This document shows, in pieces, positions 59,203 to 64,000 of a stretch of 64,000 bases of DNA; position 1 is the first letter of the stretch, and every line of letters begins with the position of its first letter. Source of the DNA: 3-1-20CM-4-69-9 sp963833655 (GTDB lineage Bacteria; Actinomycetota; Thermoleophilia; Gaiellales; Gaiellaceae). Both the position numbers and the translations under genes were made by a program. The DNA lies in NCBI GenBank assembly GCA_963833655.1, contig CAWHYL010000004.1:62001-126000 (forward strand). Direction: 5' to 3'. The notes beneath the pieces were generated by a model, which was given only the letters and a program-made list of their open reading frames with translations, searched no databases and was not told the DNA's origin.

Positions 59203-60231
59203 CTAGCGCGACGGCGGTGCCGTCGACTCGCGCACGACGAGGCGCGTCGCGAGCTCGAGGTGGAGCGTCTCGAACCGCTGCCGCTCGAGCAGCCGGTTCA
59301 GCAGGCTGACGGCAGTCCGGCCCATCTCCGCGAGCGGCTGCCGAACCGTCGTCAGGGCCGGCGTCACGATCGTGGCCGACTCGACGTCGTCGAAGCCGAC
59401 GACGGAGAGATCCTCCGGCACGCGGACCCCGCGCGCCCGCGCCGCCTGGATCGCGCCGATCGCGATGTTGTCGTTGAACGCGAAGATCGCCGTCGGCGGC
59501 TCCGGCAGGTCGAGCAGCTGCTCTGCCGCCGCTCGGCCGGGCGCGATCTCGGGGATGGCCTCCGCCTCGAGCACCGGATCGGGGAGGATGCCGGCCGACG
59601 CGAGCGCGGCCTGATAGCCGCGGCGGCGGTCCTCCGTCGCGAGCCACCCGCGCGGGCCGGTGATCTGTGCGATCCGCCGGTGGCCCAGCTCGAGCAGGTG
59701 CCGCATCGCCTGGTCCGCCCCGGAGATGTGGGCAGCCGAGACGGACGGGATCCGCGCCGCGAGCGGCATGATCGGGTCGACGACGACGAAGCGGTAGCCG
59801 CCGTCGACGAGGAGTTCGAGCTCGGGGCTCGACTCCTCGGGCATGACGATGAGCGCGCCGTCGGTCACGCCGTGCATCAGGCGCTCGAGCAGCGAGACCT
59901 CGCGGTCGTGCTCGTGCCCGGTCGGCGACAGCACCACCCGGAGGTCGAGCTCCGAGAAAGCTTCTGCCGCGCCCGCGAGGATGGACGAGAAGTACGCCGG
60001 GTAGATCAGCGGCACGAGGACGCCGACCATGCCGGTCCGGCCCGCCGAGAGCCCACGGGCGCTGCGGTTCGCCGTGTAGCCGTTCTCCCGGATGACGCGC
60101 GTCACCGCCTCGCGGGTCTCCGGCGCCACGTCGTCGCGGCCGTTCAGGACGCGCGAGACCGTGGCGATCGACACGCCCGCCAGCTCGGCGATCTGTCTGA
60201 TCGTCAGCCGACTGGAGGTCATCTGCCCCAT
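59203..60231 (-). CDS. LacI-family transcription regulator
   Basis: 342 residues. N-terminal HTH (LTIRQIAELAGVSIATVSRV, about 9-28) with hinge helix, then a periplasmic-binding-protein-like sugar-binding core (VGVLVPLIYPAYFSSIL, HRRIAQITGPRGW, FAFNDNIAIGAIQAARARG, VVGFDD). It probably represses the divergent family-5 ABC transporter and itself until a sugar binds. Starts at ATG 60231 or 60222. Confidence 0.92.
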   Translation of the reverse strand: MGQMTSSRLTIRQIAELAGVSIATVSRVLNGRDDVAPETREAVTRVIRENGYTANRSARGLSAGRTGMVGVLVPLIYPAYFSSILAGAAEAFSELDLRVVLSPTGHEHDREVSLLERLMHGVTDGALIVMPEESSPELELLVDGGYRFVVVDPIMPLAARIPSVSAAHISGADQAMRHLLELGHRRIAQITGPRGWLATEDRRRGYQAALASAGILPDPVLEAEAIPEIAPGRAAAEQLLDLPEPPTAIFAFNDNIAIGAIQAARARGVRVPEDLSVVGFDDVESATIVTPALTTVRQPLAEMGRTAVSLLNRLLERQRFETLHLELATRLVVRESTAPPSR

Positions 60232-60247
60232 CGCGGCATTGAATCAT

Positions 60248-60267
60248 GTTCCGGAACGTTCCGGAAC
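60248..60267. promoter_or_regulatory. 20-bp palindromic operator at the LacI gene start
   Basis: GTTCCGGAACGTTCCGGAAC is perfectly palindromic, with a central GGAACGTTCC that has the CpG centre usual for LacI-family sites. It lies 17 bases before the LacI start codon. TTCCGGAA occurs twice in it and once more at 60358-60365. Autorepression is the likely role. Confidence 0.7.
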
Positions 60268-60327
60268 GATACGGCACGCGTTTTCCCGCAATTTGCGGAA
60301 TAAGGCTTGATCTCAATGAATGAGGGC

Positions 60328-60368
60328 TTGACTCTCGATGTAAAAACGTGGTAACGCTTCCGGAAACG
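60328..60368 (+). promoter_or_regulatory. Promoter and LacI operator for the ABC transporter
   Basis: A TTGACT box (60328-60333) with 17 bases to GTAACG (60351-60356) is a possible sigma-70-like promoter. CGCTTCCGGAAACG (60355-60368) includes the TTCCGGAA element shared with the 20-bp palindrome, and covers the likely start point, so bound LacI would block transcription. Confidence 0.5.
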
Positions 60369-60426
60369 CTTTCGGACACTCTGTTTGCAACCGCCCGGAT
60401 TCCGGGCGAGAAAGGCAGGACACCCG

Positions 60427-62163
60427 ATGCGACTCCCCCTCCGTACCACCCGCTGGGTCGCCGTCGCCGCCGTCGCCGCTTGCGCCATCGCGGCGACGAT
60501 CGTCGCGGCAGCGACTCCGGCCGCGGTGGATCGCGCCGCGGCGCCGGCGGCGCACAAGTGCCTCGTGATGACCGGCTCGGGCGACCCGGCGTTCACGAGG
60601 AACTTCAACCCGTTTACGGGCACCGGTCTGCCGAGCGGCACGATCGTCAACGGCGCGTTCTACGAGCCGCTCTTGATCACGCCCTTGGGCAAGACCAGCC
60701 CGCAGCCGTGGCTCGCCCGCAGCTACTCGTGGACGAACCACAACCGCACGCTCCGCCTGAACCTCGTGCACAACGCGAGGTGGTCCGACGGGAAGGCGCT
60801 GACATCGGCCGACGTCGTCTACAGCCTGACCGCCGGACGGCAGGACAAAATCATGGACCGTGTCGGCCTCACCGGCGCCAGCAACGAGATCGCTTCCGTG
60901 AAGGCACGCGGCAAGTACACGGTGCTGATCACGCTGAAGACGCCTGACACCCAGTTCATCTCCGCGATCCTCAACCGCCAGTTCGTCCTTCCGAAGCACA
61001 TCTGGGCGAAGGTCGCGAACCCGGCGACGTTCACCAACTCGAACCCCGTCGGTTCTGGTCCCTTCGACAAGGTCGGCCGGTTCACGACGCAGGACTACGT
61101 CCTGAACAGGAACCCGCACTACTGGAAGAAGGGCGCGCCGAAGATCGCGTGCATCGAGTACGTGCAGGCATCGTCCAACGACGCGTCGCTCGCGCTGATC
61201 CAAAGCGGACAGGTCGACTGGACGCACAACTTCGTCCCGAACGTCGAGCAGGCGTACGAGTCGAAGGACAAGAAGCACTTCCACTCCTTCTATGCCAAGA
61301 AGGGGTACCCGGTGTCGCTCCTGCTCGACACGACCGAGTACCCATACAGCATCACGGCCTTCCGCAAGGCGATCAGCCAGGCCATCGACCGCAAGACCGT
61401 CGTGAAGCTTGGCGAGTACGGGTACGCCCCGGCGACCGACGCGCTCGGCCTCAGCTGGCTCTTCCCGACCTGGGTGAGCGATCCGTCCGTGAAGAAACTC
61501 GCCAAGCAGATGGCGACGTACAGCCCGGCAGCGGCGAGGAAGACGCTGACCAACGCCGGCTTCACGTACAAGGGCAGCAAGCTGATCGACCCGAAAGGTG
61601 ACCCGGTCAAGCTCGACATCCACGTCATCTCGGGCTGGTCGGACTGGGTCGCGTCGAACCAGATCATCACGCGCAACCTGCGTGATATCGGCATCAGCTC
61701 GAACGTCGCGCTGGAGCCCGACTGGGGCGCCTGGTACCCGAGCGCGTACGCGACGAAGTTCCCGACGCTGCTGTGGCAGGTCGCCTCGACGGGGTCGCCG
61801 TACGGCTACCTCTACGCGAACCTGTCGCAGAACGCGTTCATCCCAAAGGGGCAGGACGGTTCGGCGACGGGTAACTGGGAGCACTTCAGCGACGCGGCCG
61901 CGACGTCCCAGCTGAACCAGTGGAAGGTGACGTTCGCTCCGAAGAAGCAGCATCAGATCGCGACGAAGCTGGAGAAGACGTTCCTCGAGCACATGCCGAT
62001 CGTGCCGCTGTTCGTCGGGCCGCGGTGGTCGACGTACAGCACGAGGTACTTCCATTGCTTCGCCAATGCGAAGAACTTCTACGGCGATCCGATCTTCACG
62101 ACATTCCCCGACAACATCCTCTCCCTCACCCGGATCTGTCCGGGCGGTAAGAGCGGGGCCTAA
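60427..62163 (+). CDS. ABC transporter substrate-binding protein, family 5
   Basis: 578 residues from ATG 60427 with a signal peptide (about 1-34). Typical family-5 (DppA/OppA-like) features: RTLRLNLVHNARWSDGKALT, SADVVYSL, GSGPFDKVG, and IPLF near the end. Binds peptides, oligosaccharides or similar in the extracellular space and feeds the two permeases downstream. The LacI context suggests a sugar substrate, since some family-5 systems move oligosaccharides. Confidence 0.9.
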   Translation: MRLPLRTTRWVAVAAVAACAIAATIVAAATPAAVDRAAAPAAHKCLVMTGSGDPAFTRNFNPFTGTGLPSGTIVNGAFYEPLLITPLGKTSPQPWLARSYSWTNHNRTLRLNLVHNARWSDGKALTSADVVYSLTAGRQDKIMDRVGLTGASNEIASVKARGKYTVLITLKTPDTQFISAILNRQFVLPKHIWAKVANPATFTNSNPVGSGPFDKVGRFTTQDYVLNRNPHYWKKGAPKIACIEYVQASSNDASLALIQSGQVDWTHNFVPNVEQAYESKDKKHFHSFYAKKGYPVSLLLDTTEYPYSITAFRKAISQAIDRKTVVKLGEYGYAPATDALGLSWLFPTWVSDPSVKKLAKQMATYSPAAARKTLTNAGFTYKGSKLIDPKGDPVKLDIHVISGWSDWVASNQIITRNLRDIGISSNVALEPDWGAWYPSAYATKFPTLLWQVASTGSPYGYLYANLSQNAFIPKGQDGSATGNWEHFSDAAATSQLNQWKVTFAPKKQHQIATKLEKTFLEHMPIVPLFVGPRWSTYSTRYFHCFANAKNFYGDPIFTTFPDNILSLTRICPGGKSGA

Positions 62164-62178
62164 CCCCCGAAGGCCCAC

Positions 62179-62214
62179 GACCGGCGGGCGGCCCCTCCTC
62201 GTCGCCCGCCGGTC
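62179..62214 (+). terminator. Intercistronic hairpin after the binding-protein gene
   Basis: A perfect 12-bp inverted repeat (GACCGGCGGGCG, 62179-62190; CGCCCGCCGGTC, 62203-62214) with a 12-base loop, between the binding-protein stop and the first permease gene. No T-run. It may act as a partial terminator or mRNA stabiliser, lowering permease relative to binding-protein expression. Confidence 0.6.
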
Positions 62215-62231
62215 TACGCTCAGGAGGCTGC

Positions 62232-63218
62232 ATGCGCTGGTTTGCCCGTAGGCTCGGCTTCTACGTCTTCGCGATCTGGGTCGCGCTGACGATCAACTTC
62301 CTCTTGCCGAGGCTGATGCCCGGTGACCCGGTCGCCGGTTTGCTGGCGCACCTGACGCCGGCGCAGATCCAGGGCAATCCGGGGATCGTGCATGAGTTCG
62401 AGGTTCTGCTCGGCGGGACGCACAACTCGATCTGGCACGACTACGTGACGTACCTGGGCCGGATTGCCCATTTCGATTTCGGCATCTCGACCTCGAACTA
62501 TCCGACCCGGGTCTCCGAGGTCGTCGGGAGGACCCTTCCGTACTCGATCTTCCTCGTGGGGGTCGCATTCATCCTCGCCTTCGCCCTCGGCACGGCGATC
62601 GGGATGGTCGCCGCCTGGCGCCGCGGTCATACGGTCGACAACGTCGTCGTGCCCGTATTCATGACACTCAGCGCATTGCCGGCGTTCTTCACGGCGCTGC
62701 TCGGCCTCTACTTCCTCGGGCTCAAGCTGCACTGGTTCCCGATCCAGCACGCCTACGACAGCGGCGTCACGCCGGGGTTCAACTGGACCTTCGTCTCCAG
62801 CGCCTTCCGCCACGCGCAGCTACCGATCCTCGTGATCGTCGCTGCGTTCACCGGCGGCTGGGTCCTCAACATGCGCACTGTGATGATCAACACGATCGGC
62901 GAGGACTACGTCCTCATGGCGCAGGCAAAAGGCGTGCGCGACCGGCGCGTGATGACGCAGTATGCGGGGCGTAACGCAATCCTGCCGCCGCTGAACGGCT
63001 TCGCGCCGTTGTTCGCCAGCGCCATCGGCGGGCTCGTCTTCATCGAGTTCGTCTTCAGCTATCCAGGTGCGGGGCTGACGCTGCAACAGGCGGTGCTCGG
63101 CAACGACTACCCGCTCGCGCAGGCGATCCTCGTCGTCCTGTCGATCTGCGTGATCCTCGCAAACCTGTTGATGGACATCGTCAACCTCATCCTCGATCCG
63201 CGTCTGCGGAGCGTCTGA
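62232..63218 (+). CDS. ABC transporter permease (DppB-like)
   Basis: 328 residues with six membrane helices. It has the DppB/OppB start (FARRLGFYVFAIWVALTINF), the periplasmic segment after helix 1, and the EAA loop (EDYVLMAQAKGVRDRRVMTQYAGRNAILP) that contacts the ATPase. It forms half of the transmembrane channel. It follows the binding protein and hairpin. Confidence 0.92.
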   Translation: MRWFARRLGFYVFAIWVALTINFLLPRLMPGDPVAGLLAHLTPAQIQGNPGIVHEFEVLLGGTHNSIWHDYVTYLGRIAHFDFGISTSNYPTRVSEVVGRTLPYSIFLVGVAFILAFALGTAIGMVAAWRRGHTVDNVVVPVFMTLSALPAFFTALLGLYFLGLKLHWFPIQHAYDSGVTPGFNWTFVSSAFRHAQLPILVIVAAFTGGWVLNMRTVMINTIGEDYVLMAQAKGVRDRRVMTQYAGRNAILPPLNGFAPLFASAIGGLVFIEFVFSYPGAGLTLQQAVLGNDYPLAQAILVVLSICVILANLLMDIVNLILDPRLRSV

Positions 63219-64000
63219 TGTCGCAGTTCGACCCGACCATCGATCTTCCGCTCGCGGCGCCGCCTGCGCGCGTGCATGGCCGCCTGCGCATCCCCGGGTG
63301 GCTGGTGTTGCTGTGGCGCAACCGCAAGTCGCGTGTCGGCATCCTGATGGTCGCATCGATGATCGTGCTCGCGCTGATCGCGCCGCTGATCTCGGTCGCG
63401 CACCCGAACGACTTCAACCTCCTTGCGGCGAAGCAGGCGCCGTCGTGGCATCACCTGTTCGGCACGACCGACCAGGGCAGCGACATCTTCTCGCAGGTGG
63501 CGCTCGGCGCCAGGCGCTCGCTGCTGCTCGGGTTTGTCGCGGCGCTGCTCGCGACGGCGCTCGCCGCGACGCTCGGCGTGACCGCGGCGTACTCCGGCGG
63601 CATCGTCGACGAGATCATCAACTTCTTCATCAGCGTCTTTCTCGTCATTCCCGCGATCCCGCTGCTCGTCGTCATCTCCGGCTTCAGCAAGACCCGCGGG
63701 ATGTGGACGATGGTCTTCTGTATCGCCGCGGTGTTATGGGCGTTCGAGGCGCGGATCCTGCGCGGGCAGGCGCTCTCGCTGAAGAGCCGCGACTTCGTGC
63801 TCTCGGCGAAGGCGAGCGGCGAGTCGACCCGGCGTATCGTCTTCGCCGAGCTGATGCCGAACATGATCAGCCGCATTGCGGCGGCGTTCGTGCTCGTCTT
63901 CTACATCGCGCTGCTCACCGATGCCGGCCTCGAGTTTCTCGGGCTTGGCGACATGACCGGGACGAGCTGGGGCGTCACGCTCTATTGGGCGCAGGTCAAC
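63218..64000 (+). CDS. ABC transporter permease (DppC-like), partial
   Basis: 261 codons visible; the C-terminus is beyond the window. It starts at an ATG overlapping the previous stop by one base (TGATG). The DppC-type N-terminal helix (VGILMVASMIVLALIAPLI), HLFGTTDQGSDIFSQVALGARRSL, and the EAA loop (SKDF-like RDFVLSAKASGESTRRIVFAELMPN) are present. It forms the second half of the transporter channel. Confidence 0.92.
   Translation, partial: MSQFDPTIDLPLAAPPARVHGRLRIPGWLVLLWRNRKSRVGILMVASMIVLALIAPLISVAHPNDFNLLAAKQAPSWHHLFGTTDQGSDIFSQVALGARRSLLLGFVAALLATALAATLGVTAAYSGGIVDEIINFFISVFLVIPAIPLLVVISGFSKTRGMWTMVFCIAAVLWAFEARILRGQALSLKSRDFVLSAKASGESTRRIVFAELMPNMISRIAAAFVLVFYIALLTDAGLEFLGLGDMTGTSWGVTLYWAQVN

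Overview
High-GC chromosomal DNA, almost certainly from an actinobacterium. The signs are ECF sigma factors with membrane or zinc anti-sigma partners, DUF1206 and MMPL membrane proteins, a luciferase-like (F420-type) oxidoreductase, an HU protein with a basic tail, frequent GTG/TTG starts, and strong GC hairpins that mostly lack U-tracts. A soil Thermoleophilia-like lineage is my best guess, but it is inference only. I see no rRNA, tRNA, CRISPR array, insertion sequence, prophage or origin, so this reads as ordinary chromosome. It is densely packed, with many convergent gene ends overlapping by 4-67 bp.

Layout. 1-2,940: an ECF sigma factor and a membrane anti-sigma of RskA type, placed convergently, among an RTX-like secreted protein, a cupredoxin and two small proteins. 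Four promoters here share an exact GGAAT-N17-GTC pattern, which defines a probable local sigma regulon. 3,000-8,850: secreted beta-propeller and wall proteins (BNR, PQQ/Kelch-like fusion, CHAP, lactonase-like). 8,980-16,670: acyl-CoA ligase, a frameshifted SAP-like gene, SAM hydrolase (DUF62), trypsin-like protease, aldo-keto reductase and a flavin aromatic hydroxylase. 16,750-20,370: a cNMP-binding/thioredoxin-reductase-like fusion, aldose epimerase, cupin and ferritin-like protein. 20,370-23,363: a molybdate uptake operon (ModE-like regulator, modA, modB, modC). 23,344-33,850: a G1 (eqolisin) protease, TrpB2, propellers, a second ECF sigma with a zinc anti-sigma, an orphan Hcp protein beside a TPR-methyltransferase, a ferredoxin-reductase-like flavoprotein and an iodotyrosine-deiodinase-like nitroreductase. 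33,937-43,800: glycoside hydrolase, cupin, DUF1206, MMPL transporter, GT39-like transferase, FMO and a hydrolase-cyclase fusion. 43,794-47,260: a polyphosphate-linked operon (PPK2, YcaQ-type glycosylase, CYTH-Ppx/GppA fusion). 47,280-54,254: HU, beta-lactamase-like protein, LuxR regulator, GNAT, LLM oxidoreductase and an S9 peptidase. 54,211-56,513: molybdenum cofactor genes (mobA-like, fdhD, DUF6457) and pheA. 56,570-64,000: a LigD remnant, a MarR-MFS pair, a VOC protein, and a LacI-controlled peptide/oligosaccharide ABC transporter that runs off the window.

How parts work together. The molybdate importer and the separate fdhD/mobA/DUF6457 set imply molybdoenzyme use. PPK2 with a CYTH-Ppx/GppA protein implies polyphosphate or nucleotide-phosphate turnover. 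The LacI protein and its TTCCGGAA operators probably control the family-5 solute transporter.

Decay. Three remnants are visible: a frameshifted SAP-like gene, an alcohol-dehydrogenase C-terminus, and a LigD polymerase C-terminus with an internal deletion. Three further genes have coding frames that begin upstream of any ATG, GTG or TTG, with CTG as the only plausible initiator.
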